From Chloroflexi bacterium RBG_16_64_32 (GTDB lineage Bacteria; Chloroflexota; Dehalococcoidia; SM23-28-2; RBG-16-64-32): DNA of 5,697 nucleotides. A model generated the notes under the pieces. The model was not told the DNA's origin. It made no database searches and saw nothing but the letters and a program-made list of their open reading frames with translations. Position 1 is the first letter of the stretch, and the number at the start of each line of letters is the position of its first letter. The stretch spans positions 1-5,697 of the forward strand of contig MGNZ01000040.1 of NCBI GenBank assembly GCA_001795235.1, written 5' to 3'. This document shows, piece by piece, positions 1 to 5,685 of the stretch. Made by a program: the position numbers and the translations under genes.

Positions 1-1051
1 CGTCTTCGATGACGCGGGAGATGTCGGTGAAGCGGAGGTGGCCGGCGAGGAAGTGCTGAATGGCCACCTCGTCTGCGGCGCAGAGGACGGCGGGGAAGGT
101 GCCACCGCGGCGGCCGGCTTCCAGGGCCAGGCTGAGGCAGGGGTATCGCTTCATGTCAGGCGTCCCGAAACTGAGTGTCCCGATCCGCTTCAGGTCCAGG
201 CGTGGTATGCCGGTGCCGGGAACCCGCTCCGGATATGAGAGGGCGCACTGAATAGGTAGACGCATATCGGGGACGCCTAGTTGCGCCTTTACAGAGCCGT
301 CGCGGAACTCCACCAGGGAGTGGACGATGCTCTCGCGGTGGAGTATGACGTCGATACGGTCCAGGGGGACGTCGAACAGCCAGCGGGCCTCGATGCACTC
401 CAGGCCCTTGTTGAGGAGGGTGGCGCTGTCCACGGTTATCTTGTGGCCCATCTGCCAGTTGGGGTGACGCAGCGCCTGCTCTGCGGTGACCCGCTCCAGC
501 TCTTCCGGCAGCGTATCGCGGAAGGGGCCGCCGGAGGCGGTGAGGATGATTCGCTCGACGCTGTGGGGGCTTTCGCCCCAGAGGCACTGCCAGATGGCGG
601 AGTGCTCGCTGTCAATGGGGCGGAGCTCCGCCTTGTGACGTTTGGCCTCAGCGGTGAGCAGCCGGCCGGCGATAACAAGGACTTCCTTGTTGGCCAGGGC
701 CACGGTCTTGCCCGCGCTGAGGGCGGCGAGCGTGGGACCGAGACCGGCGGCGCCCACCGTGGCGACTACCACGAGGTCCGTGTCCGCGTGTGAGGCCATC
801 TCTTCCATGGCGGCCCAGCGGGCAGCGACGCGGCCGTGCAGGTAGTCGGCCTCGCGGTCGCAGTAAACGAAGCGGGGGCGAAACTCTCGCGCCTGCTCCT
901 CTAGCAGGGTGACGTTGCCGCCGGCGGCGAGTCCGATGACGTTGAAGCGGCGGGGGAGAGAGCGGACTACGTCCAGGGTCTGGCGGCCAATGGAGCCCGT
1001 GGAGCCGAGGACGACGAGACCCGGACGGCGGCCCGTCAGAGGATTACCCAT
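1..1051 (-). CDS. dxr: 1-deoxy-D-xylulose 5-phosphate reductoisomerase (DXP reductoisomerase), 3' end cut by window edge
   Basis: Dxr (IspC) converts DXP to 2-C-methyl-D-erythritol 4-phosphate with NADPH and a divalent metal, the committed step of the cytosolic MEP isoprenoid pathway. Translating from the ATG at 1051 gives 350 codons with no stop before the edge. The family usually has about 380-400 residues, so only the end of the C-terminal helical domain is missing. Visible motifs are the NADPH-binding GSTGSIG (residues 16-22), ANKE (120-123), the metal-binding DSEHSA (D147, E149), LTASGGPF (170-177), the catalytic-loop HPNWQMGHK (196-204), the metal ligand E218 in NKGLE, and HRESIVHSLVEF followed by QLGVPDMRLPIQ. 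The active site looks intact. The start overlaps the end of cdsA by 16 nt and has no Shine-Dalgarno, so translational coupling to cdsA is likely. Variants worth noting are ANKEVLV and HRES, where many homologues have ANKES/A and HPQS/HPES. Confidence 0.97.
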   Translation of the reverse strand, partial: MGNPLTGRRPGLVVLGSTGSIGRQTLDVVRSLPRRFNVIGLAAGGNVTLLEEQAREFRPRFVYCDREADYLHGRVAARWAAMEEMASHADTDLVVVATVGAAGLGPTLAALSAGKTVALANKEVLVIAGRLLTAEAKRHKAELRPIDSEHSAIWQCLWGESPHSVERIILTASGGPFRDTLPEELERVTAEQALRHPNWQMGHKITVDSATLLNKGLECIEARWLFDVPLDRIDVILHRESIVHSLVEFRDGSVKAQLGVPDMRLPIQCALSYPERVPGTGIPRLDLKRIGTLSFGTPDMKRYPCLSLALEAGRRGGTFPAVLCAADEVAIQHFLAGHLRFTDISRVIED

Positions 1052-1857
1052 GTCAGGAAGTAGTATACCAGAGGAACCGTGAACAGGAGGCTGTCCAGGC
1101 GGTCGAGGAAACCGCCGTGGCCGGGGATAACGCGCGAGGCGTCCTTGACGCCGCCGCTCCGCTTGATGAGCGACTCCGCGAGGTCGCCGAACTGGGCGAA
1201 GACGGGGAGTAGGAGGGCCAGGGGGACGATCTCCGCACCGGCGCCGGTGTCCAGCGCCCAGTTGAGGACGAATACGGTGCCCGCCCCGGCGGCAAGGCCT
1301 CCCAGGGACCCCTCAAGGGTCTTGCCGGGGCTGATGGCGGGCGTGATCCTGGTGCGACCCAGGAGGCGGCCTACGAAGTAGGCAGAGGTGTCAGTGGCGA
1401 AGGTGGCCAGGAGGGCCAGCAGGACCCAGTCGCGTCCGTTAGGGGCGTCGCGGAGGAAGATGAAGTGGGAGCCCAGGAAGCCCACGTAGAGGAGGCCGCC
1501 AAGCGCCCAGAGCCAGTCTCTAAGACCGGTCTCGGTCTCGCCGCGGAGAATGGGGGGGAGGAAGGGGAGGACGATGACGAGGGTGAGGGCTCGGGCCCAC
1601 CAGTCGAAGCCGTTGTCGGCGGCGGCGACGAGGAGGGCGACGCCGCCCGCGCCGATGAGGCCGGTCAATCGCTGGTCGTGGATCCTGCGCGTCTGGGCAT
1701 CGGCCGCACGCGCGGGGTCTGTGACGGCGTAGAACTCGAGGGCGGCGAGAGTGAGGACGAAGCCTGCAACGATGGCGAACAGGGGCCCGCCCAGAAGGGT
1801 GAGAGCGACGATTACGGGTATGCCGACGAGGGCAACGGCGACCCGCTGGAGGAGCAT
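1036..1857 (-). CDS. cdsA: Phosphatidate cytidylyltransferase (CDP-diacylglycerol synthase)
   Basis: CdsA is an integral membrane enzyme that makes CDP-diacylglycerol from phosphatidate and CTP, the precursor of bacterial phospholipids. The 273-residue product is mostly hydrophobic, with likely membrane segments near residues 5-40, 66-81, 88-104, 115-135, 143-160, 183-202, 208-222 and 256-273. The diagnostic C-terminal signature is complete at 229-255: S-x-x-K-R, then K238-D239, then GHGG (246-249) and DRLD (252-255). The upstream D156-T-S-A-Y and ISPGKTLEG (175-183) motifs are also typical. Length is normal for the family. The ATG shares one base with the uppS stop (TGATG) and has no Shine-Dalgarno, so it probably depends on reinitiation after uppS. 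The opening MLLQRVAVALVGIP matches the usual N-terminus of the family, which supports this start. Confidence 0.97.
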   Translation of the reverse strand: MLLQRVAVALVGIPVIVALTLLGGPLFAIVAGFVLTLAALEFYAVTDPARAADAQTRRIHDQRLTGLIGAGGVALLVAAADNGFDWWARALTLVIVLPFLPPILRGETETGLRDWLWALGGLLYVGFLGSHFIFLRDAPNGRDWVLLALLATFATDTSAYFVGRLLGRTRITPAISPGKTLEGSLGGLAAGAGTVFVLNWALDTGAGAEIVPLALLLPVFAQFGDLAESLIKRSGGVKDASRVIPGHGGFLDRLDSLLFTVPLVYYFLTWVIL

Positions 1858-2708
1858 CAGGGATGGATGCTGTCGCGTCCGTGAGGGCGTCGGCCGTTGG
1901 GGCGGGCGCCGTTCTTGCCGCTGGTCGGCGAGGGGTAGTCCACCTCTTCGGGGAGGAGGCCGCCGAACCGGCGCTTGCGCTGGCTGAACGCGAGGAGGGC
2001 CTCGTCGATATCGTGGACGTCGAAGTCAGGCCAGCAGACGGGCGCGGAGACGAATTCAGCGTAGGCGCCTTGCCAGAGGAGGAAGTTGGAGAGGCGCATC
2101 TCGCCGGCGGTGCGGATGATGAGGCAGGGGTCCGGGACGTTGGCGGTGTAGAGATAGTGGCCGAGGAGGTCGTCGTCGATTCGGTGCGGTGGTATGCCTT
2201 CGCTGACGATGCGGCGGACGGCCTCGACGATTTCGGCGCGGCCTCCATAGTTGAAGGCGATGCAGACCGTCATGCGGTCGTTTTCCTTGGTGAGTTCGAT
2301 GGCGTCGAGGACCTCCTGCCGGAGCTTTGGGTTCAGCTCGTCCAGGCGGCCGATGTGGAGGAGCCGGATGCCGTTTTCGTGGAAGTGCTTGGTCTCGCGC
2401 TTGATAACGCGGGACAGTATTGACATAAGACCGCGGACTTCACGCTTGGGTCGGCTCCAGTTCTCGGTGGAGAAGGCGTAAAGAGTGAGGTAGCGGACGC
2501 CGTAGTCGGCGAAGCGCTCGATGACGCGGCGGATGTTTTCAGTGCCGGCGCGGTGGCCGGCGAGGCGAGTGAAGCCACGGCGGGTAGCCCAACGGCCGTT
2601 GCCATCCATGATGATGGCCACGTGCCTGGGCACTTGGGGCAGAGCGAGGAGGGGAGGCGGGGGCGGCTTCTTGGGTGCGCTAGCGGTGATAGCCATGGTG
2701 GTCGTCAC
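1857..2708 (-). CDS. uppS: Isoprenyl transferase, probable undecaprenyl diphosphate synthase
   Basis: This cis-prenyltransferase extends farnesyl diphosphate with isopentenyl diphosphate, normally to C55 undecaprenyl diphosphate, the lipid carrier for peptidoglycan and other wall polymers. The 283-residue product has IIMDGNGRWA (32-41, metal-binding D35), GHRAG (51-55), YAFSTENW (77-84), AFNYGGRAEI (151-160), RTAGEMRLSNFLLWQ (199-213) and E218 in AYAEF, so the catalytic set is complete. It exceeds the usual ~250 residues because of an N-terminal extension with five prolines (15-19) and a basic tail (about 264-283). The start is uncertain: the GTG at 2708 gives this length, but an in-frame ATG at 2696 would give 279 residues. 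Neither has a Shine-Dalgarno. Product chain length cannot be read from sequence, so a shorter polyprenol is possible, although the cdsA-dxr context fits UppS. Confidence 0.95.
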   Translation of the reverse strand: MTTTMAITASAPKKPPPPPLLALPQVPRHVAIIMDGNGRWATRRGFTRLAGHRAGTENIRRVIERFADYGVRYLTLYAFSTENWSRPKREVRGLMSILSRVIKRETKHFHENGIRLLHIGRLDELNPKLRQEVLDAIELTKENDRMTVCIAFNYGGRAEIVEAVRRIVSEGIPPHRIDDDLLGHYLYTANVPDPCLIIRTAGEMRLSNFLLWQGAYAEFVSAPVCWPDFDVHDIDEALLAFSQRKRRFGGLLPEEVDYPSPTSGKNGARPNGRRPHGRDSIHP

Positions 2709-2754
2709 CAGTATAGAACGCCCAGGCCGTGGGGAGGGTTGCTGCCCCAGGGCG
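2709..2754 (-). promoter_or_regulatory. frr-uppS spacer with a weak candidate -10 element
   Basis: This 46-nt gap is the longest between genes in the cluster. On the coding strand it contains TATACT (2715 down to 2710), five of six bases of the sigma70 -10 consensus and identical to the -10 proposed before rpsB. No TTGACA-like hexamer lies 16-18 nt upstream and there is no TG extension, so the promoter is speculative. If it is real, transcription would start near 2703, inside the annotated GTG start, and would favour the ATG at 2696 with a near-leaderless message. A 5-bp GC pairing (TGGGG with CCCCA) is also present, but no T-run follows it, so I do not call a terminator. Confidence 0.2.
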
Positions 2755-3312
2755 CTAGACGGCTAGCACTTCCTCCTCTTTCGCGTGGCCTGCTTTGTCG
2801 ATCCCTTTGATGTGGTCGTCGGTAAGCTTCTGAAGTTCGGTCTCGGCCCGGTGCATGTCGTCCTGGGAAATCTTGTGGTCGTGCTCCAGGCGACGTATCT
2901 GATCGTGGCAGTCGCGGCGGACGTTGCGGGCGGCGACGCGGGCGTCTTCCACGCGCTTCCGCACCTGTTTGGCTATCTCCCGCCGGCGGTCCTCCGTCAG
3001 TTGGGGCAGGGCCAGCCGGATGACGGTGCCGTCGTTGCTGGGGTTGAGGCCGAGGTCCGATTTCTGGATGGCCTTCTCAACTGCGCCGATAGAGCCGCGA
3101 TCCCACGGCTGGATGACTATGAGGCGGGCGTCCGGGGTGGTGACGGTGGCGAGTTGGTTAAGAGGGGTGGGCGTGCCGTAGTAGTCTACCTGAATATGGT
3201 CCACCAGTGCAGGGCTGGCGCGACCGGTGCGGACGCTGGCGAGGTCCCGCTGGAGGGCCTCCAGAGCCTTCTCCATACGGTCGGCGGCGTCGAGAAGGGC
3301 GTCATCGATCAT
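2755..3312 (-). CDS. frr: Ribosome recycling factor (RRF)
   Basis: RRF works with EF-G to split post-termination ribosomes in the cytosol. The product is 185 residues, the usual family length. Residues 1-29 and about 105-185 form the three-helix bundle (domain I), and 30-104 the beta-rich domain II. Conserved features are SVRTGRASPALVD (26-38), YYGTPTPLNQLA (44-55), IQPWDRGSIGAVEKAI (67-82), DLGLNPSNDGTVIRL (86-100), LTEDRRREIAKQ (105-116) and RNVRRD (129-134). The same frame stays open up to 3471, but the 53 extra residues overlap pyrH and resemble no RRF. The ATG at 3312 gives the correct length and has a GAGGTGA Shine-Dalgarno five nt upstream, so the longer start is rejected. It follows pyrH by five nt. 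Confidence 0.98.
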   Translation of the reverse strand: MIDDALLDAADRMEKALEALQRDLASVRTGRASPALVDHIQVDYYGTPTPLNQLATVTTPDARLIVIQPWDRGSIGAVEKAIQKSDLGLNPSNDGTVIRLALPQLTEDRRREIAKQVRKRVEDARVAARNVRRDCHDQIRRLEHDHKISQDDMHRAETELQKLTDDHIKGIDKAGHAKEEEVLAV

Positions 3313-3317
3313 GCGCG

Positions 3318-3324
3318 TCACCTC
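3318..3324 (-). promoter_or_regulatory. frr Shine-Dalgarno overlapping the pyrH stop codon
   Basis: The coding strand reads GAGGTGA, then five nt, then the frr ATG. The last three bases (3320-3318, TGA) are also the pyrH stop codon. A ribosome terminating on pyrH therefore sits on the frr ribosome binding site, an arrangement that favours coupled translation. The site also settles the frr start at 3312. Confidence 0.75.
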
Positions 3325-4085
3325 GAAGGCTTGGCGGCGGTTGGGGCGTCCTCCAGTACGGTGGCCGAGTCGCCGATGGTGGTGCCGCCGTGCTTCCCAG
3401 AAGCGGCGAGTTCGATGCTGTGGGGCATTCGCAGATTGAACACGACTATGGGGAGGGAGTTCTCCATGCACAGGGACAGAGCCGTGGAGTCCATGACCTG
3501 GAGGCGGCGGTTGAGGGCGTCCAGGTAGTTGAGGGCGCGAAACTTGCGAGCGGCAGGGTCTTCGATGGGGTCAGATTCATAGACGCCGTTGACGTTCTTT
3601 TTGGCCATGAGGAGGACATCGGCGCCGACCTCGATGGCGCGGAGGGCGGCGGCGGTGTCGGTAGTCATATAGGGATTGCCGGTGCCGGCGGCGAAGATGA
3701 CGACACGGCCCTTCTCCAGGTGGCGGATGGCCCGGCGGCGGATGTAAGGCTCGGCGACGGCGGTGACAGAGATGGCGCTCTGCGTGCGGACGGTGAGGCC
3801 GGCGCGCTCCAGGGCGTCCTGGAGGGCGATGGCGTTGATGATAGTGGCCAGCATGCCGGCGTAATCGGCTGTGGCCCGGTCCATGCCGGCAGCGGAGGCG
3901 GCGGCGCCACGGTAGATGTTGCCGCCCCCTACGACGATGGCGACCTGGATGCCCATCTCCTGGACGGACCCCACCTGACCGGCGATGGTGCTTAGCGTGG
4001 GGGCATCGATGCCGTAGGGGAGGTCGCCCATGAGGGCTTCACCGCTGAGCTTGAAAAGCACGCGATGGGGGGCGTGTTGGGACAT
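3318..4085 (-). CDS. pyrH: UMP kinase (uridylate kinase)
   Basis: PyrH phosphorylates UMP to UDP with ATP in pyrimidine nucleotide synthesis. The bacterial enzymes form cytosolic hexamers of the amino-acid-kinase fold, unrelated to the eukaryotic UMP/CMP kinases. The 255-residue product has the phosphate-binding KLSGEAL (12-18), GGGNIYRG (53-60), MDRATADYAGMLAT (68-81), FAAGTGNPYMTTDTAAALRA (131-150), KNVNGVYESDP (163-173) and MDSTALSLCMEN (198-209), all hallmarks of this family. It is slightly longer than the usual ~240 residues because of a short, nonconserved C-terminal tail after GKHGGTTIGD. The ATG lies three nt after the tsf stop. No good Shine-Dalgarno is seen (only GGGGC about 11 nt upstream), so expression probably relies on coupling to tsf. 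UTP feedback inhibition and GTP activation are known for the family but cannot be judged here. Confidence 0.98.
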   Translation of the reverse strand: MSQHAPHRVLFKLSGEALMGDLPYGIDAPTLSTIAGQVGSVQEMGIQVAIVVGGGNIYRGAAASAAGMDRATADYAGMLATIINAIALQDALERAGLTVRTQSAISVTAVAEPYIRRRAIRHLEKGRVVIFAAGTGNPYMTTDTAAALRAIEVGADVLLMAKKNVNGVYESDPIEDPAARKFRALNYLDALNRRLQVMDSTALSLCMENSLPIVVFNLRMPHSIELAASGKHGGTTIGDSATVLEDAPTAAKPSR

Positions 4086-4088
4086 ACG

Positions 4089-4592
4089 TCAGCGCCCCAG
4101 CTCGAAGCGGGCGAAGCGGCGCACACGAACGTTTTCGCCCGTCTTGCGGATCACCTCGTTGGTCATGTCCTGGATCGTGACGGATTCGTCACGGACGAAG
4201 GGCTGGAGGAGGAGGCAGAGCTCTTCTGGGGCACCCTCCGCGCCGTCGGGGATCTCATCCTGGGAGACGTAGCGGGGGTTGGTGGCGGCCACGTGGAGCG
4301 CGATGTCCTGAGCGAGCTGGCGGAAGTCCTCGGTGCGGGAAACGAAGTCAGACTCACAGTTGATCTCCACGAGGGCGCCGAGGCGTCCGTCATGATGGAG
4401 GTAGCTGTGGATGAGTCCCTCCGCGGTGGCGCGTTCGGCGCGCTTGGCGGCGACGGCGAGGCCCCTCTTTCGGAGGATATCTTTGGCATTCTGGAGGTCG
4501 CCGTTTGCCTGTTCGAGGGCGTTCTTGCAGTCGAGGATACCGGCGCCCGTGAGTTCGCGCAATTCTTTGACGGCCGCTGGCGAGACGGGCAC
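4089..4592 (-). CDS. tsf: Elongation factor Ts, short form
   Basis: EF-Ts is the guanine nucleotide exchange factor that recharges EF-Tu with GTP. The product has 167 residues, against about 283 in E. coli and about 200 in Thermus. The N-terminal UBA-like domain (about 1-50) carries signature LRELTGAGILDCKNAL (11-26), and the core has EINCESDFVSR (76-86), including the D82-F83 pair that contacts EF-Tu in known structures. The C-terminus ends with the conserved TGENVRVRRFARFELG (151-166). The second half of the E. coli-type core and its coiled coil are missing, with no frameshift or stop to suggest damage, so this is a natural minimal form. The start is GTG, chosen because AAGGAG lies six nt upstream. 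It follows rpsB by 17 nt, the near-universal rpsB-tsf pairing. Confidence 0.97.
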   Translation of the reverse strand: MPVSPAAVKELRELTGAGILDCKNALEQANGDLQNAKDILRKRGLAVAAKRAERATAEGLIHSYLHHDGRLGALVEINCESDFVSRTEDFRQLAQDIALHVAATNPRYVSQDEIPDGAEGAPEELCLLLQPFVRDESVTIQDMTNEVIRKTGENVRVRRFARFELGR

Positions 4593-4598
4593 GGTGAT

Positions 4599-4604
4599 CT
4601 CCTT
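4599..4604 (-). promoter_or_regulatory. tsf Shine-Dalgarno fixing a GTG start
   Basis: The coding strand has AAGGAG six nt before the GTG at 4592, inside the 17-nt gap after the rpsB stop (TAG at 4612-4610). No ATG lies nearby in frame, and the encoded MPVSPAAVKELRELTG opening fits EF-Ts. The GTG start is therefore well supported. Confidence 0.8.
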
Positions 4605-4609
4605 ATTCG

Positions 4610-5620
4610 CTATTGGGGTTCGCTGGGTTGATCGGCTTCCGGGGTTTCGGTTTGGGGCCTATCTTGGTCGGTCTCTGGCTCCGCAGAGGAATCGGCCGCT
4701 GGCTCCGGCTGGGCGGATTCGGTGGGAGCCTCTGGTTGAGGCGCGTCCTGCGCTGGAGGCTCCTCGGTGGCGGTGGGGGCTTCGGCGGTGGGGGCGGACT
4801 CGGTCGCTTCCTCCTGCGCCGGTTTACCGTAATCGGGGGTGGGCTCGTCAGGGGAGGCGACGTAGCCGGTTTCCTTGTAATCGGCGGCCTGTCCCTCTTC
4901 GGCCTCCGCCTCTTCGGCGGCCTTCATAGCGTACTCGCGGGTGGTCAGTCCTTCGAGTACGGAGTCGGCGATGCGAGAGGTGATGAGCTTGATGGCCCGA
5001 ATGGCGTCGTCGTTGGAGGGGATGGGGAAGTCGATGACGTCGGGATCGCAGTTGGTGTCGACCAGGGCAAGGATGGGGATATCGGTGCGTAGCGCCTCGG
5101 CGACGGCGATGTCCTCCTTTGTGGTGTCGACGATGAAGATCGCGCCGGGCAGTGCGGTCATCTCCTTGATGCCGCCCAGGTAGCGGTTTAGGCGGACGAT
5201 CTCCTCTTCGATGCGGAGGAGCTCCTTCTTTGTAAGGTGCTCGAGTTCGCCGCGGGCCTTAGCGTCCTCCAGCCGCACTAGGTGGTCGATGCGGCCTTGA
5301 ATGGTCTGGAAGTTAGTGAGGGTGCCGCCGAGCCAGCGGGTGTTGACGTAGGGCATGACGCAGCGCTTGGCCTCGGATTCGACGGTGTCCTGGGCCTGAC
5401 GCTTGGTACCGACGAACAACACCGTCTTGCCGGCGGCGACAATGTCAACGACGAACTGGTAGGCGTCTTCCAGGCAATTGACGGTCTTCTCGAGGTCGAT
5501 AATGTGAATGCCGTTGCGTTCCGCGAAGATGAACTTCTTCATCTTCGGGTTCCAGCGGCGGGTCTGGTGGCCGAAGTGAACGCCGGCCTCCAGGAGCGAC
5601 TTCATAGATACAGCAGGCAA
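4610..5620 (-). CDS. rpsB: Ribosomal protein S2 (uS2) with long acidic C-terminal tail
   Basis: S2 is a 30S subunit protein bound near S1 and the head-body junction, needed for translation initiation. The 336-residue product has the S2 fold in residues 1 to about 233: LLEAGVHFGHQTRRWNPKM (9-27), FVGTKRQAQ (69-77), NTRWLGGTLTNF (93-104), and PGAIFIVDTTKEDIAVAEA (158-176), followed by IPILALVDTNCDPD. Residues from about 234 to 336 are a low-complexity tail dominated by Glu, Pro, Ala, Thr and Asp, with almost no hydrophobic residues. S2 usually ends near 230-260 residues, so the tail is an extension and probably disordered. The start is TTG, chosen because AAAGGAGA lies five nt upstream and MPAVSMKSLLEAG fits S2. 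The alternative ATG at 5605 would be 20 nt from that site. It is the first gene of the cluster, close behind a promoter. Confidence 0.97.
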   Translation of the reverse strand: MPAVSMKSLLEAGVHFGHQTRRWNPKMKKFIFAERNGIHIIDLEKTVNCLEDAYQFVVDIVAAGKTVLFVGTKRQAQDTVESEAKRCVMPYVNTRWLGGTLTNFQTIQGRIDHLVRLEDAKARGELEHLTKKELLRIEEEIVRLNRYLGGIKEMTALPGAIFIVDTTKEDIAVAEALRTDIPILALVDTNCDPDVIDFPIPSNDDAIRAIKLITSRIADSVLEGLTTREYAMKAAEEAEAEEGQAADYKETGYVASPDEPTPDYGKPAQEEATESAPTAEAPTATEEPPAQDAPQPEAPTESAQPEPAADSSAEPETDQDRPQTETPEADQPSEPQ

Positions 5621-5625
5621 CCGGG

Positions 5626-5633
5626 TCTCCTTT
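5626..5633 (-). promoter_or_regulatory. rpsB Shine-Dalgarno fixing a TTG start
   Basis: The coding strand reads AAAGGAGA, then CCCGG, then TTG (5620-5618). The five-nt spacing is good for the TTG and poor for the next in-frame ATG at 5605. The GGAGA could pair weakly with TTTCC at 5643-5639 across an eight-nt loop (five pairs, one G-U), too weak to call a regulatory hairpin. Confidence 0.8.
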
Positions 5634-5656
5634 ATGAGGGAAAGTGTCCGAAGGCG

Positions 5657-5685
5657 AGTATATCAGAGCGACAAATGGGGAACAA
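5657..5685 (-). promoter_or_regulatory. Likely sigma70-type promoter of the rpsB operon
   Basis: On the coding strand, TTGTTC (5685-5680) is followed by a 17-nt spacer and TATACT (5662-5657), five of six bases of the -10 consensus. The -10 is preceded by TGA, giving an extended -10 (TGnTATACT). The -35 matches only its first three bases, which is tolerable with an extended -10. Predicted transcription starts near 5650, leaving an untranslated leader of about 30 nt. The region is AT-rich compared with the rest of the window, and the position just before the first gene fits. Only 77 nt upstream of rpsB are visible, so further upstream promoters cannot be excluded. Confidence 0.6.

Noticed and set aside
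281..793. Plus-strand frame of 170 codons and minus-strand frames at 156-587 and 436-678
   Set aside because: All lie in other frames of dxr, which is open from 1051 to the edge with every family motif.
1520..2248. Minus-strand frame of 242 codons spanning the uppS-cdsA junction
   Set aside because: It is out of frame with both genes. The Arg/Pro/Ser/Ala-rich product is typical of a frame-shifted reading of GC-rich coding DNA.
2725..2752. Possible intrinsic terminator between frr and uppS
   Set aside because: Only five GC pairs (TGGGG with CCCCA) around a ten-nt loop and no T-run follows, so it is not enough to call a terminator.
3313..3471. N-terminal extension of frr in the same open frame (53 extra codons)
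   Set aside because: It overlaps pyrH on the same strand, encodes an Arg/His-rich stretch unlike any RRF, and the ATG at 3312 gives the exact family length with a good Shine-Dalgarno.
3207..3995. Plus-strand frame of 262 codons opposite pyrH
   Set aside because: It is antisense to a fully motif-supported UMP kinase. The Gly/Asp/Val-rich product reflects codon bias in the complementary strand.
4089..4592. tsf as a truncated pseudogene
   Set aside because: Both signatures and the conserved C-terminal end are present in one frame. The short length is an internal domain reduction known in other lineages, not damage.
4065..4631. Long plus-strand frame (188 codons) opposite tsf
   Set aside because: It is an antisense shadow of a GC-rich gene. 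The opposite strand encodes a clear EF-Ts, and the plus-strand product matches no family I recognise.
4613..5092. Plus-strand glycine-rich frame resembling a GGxGG repeat protein
   Set aside because: It is the complement of the Pro/Ala/Glu-rich S2 tail: proline codons read backwards give glycine.
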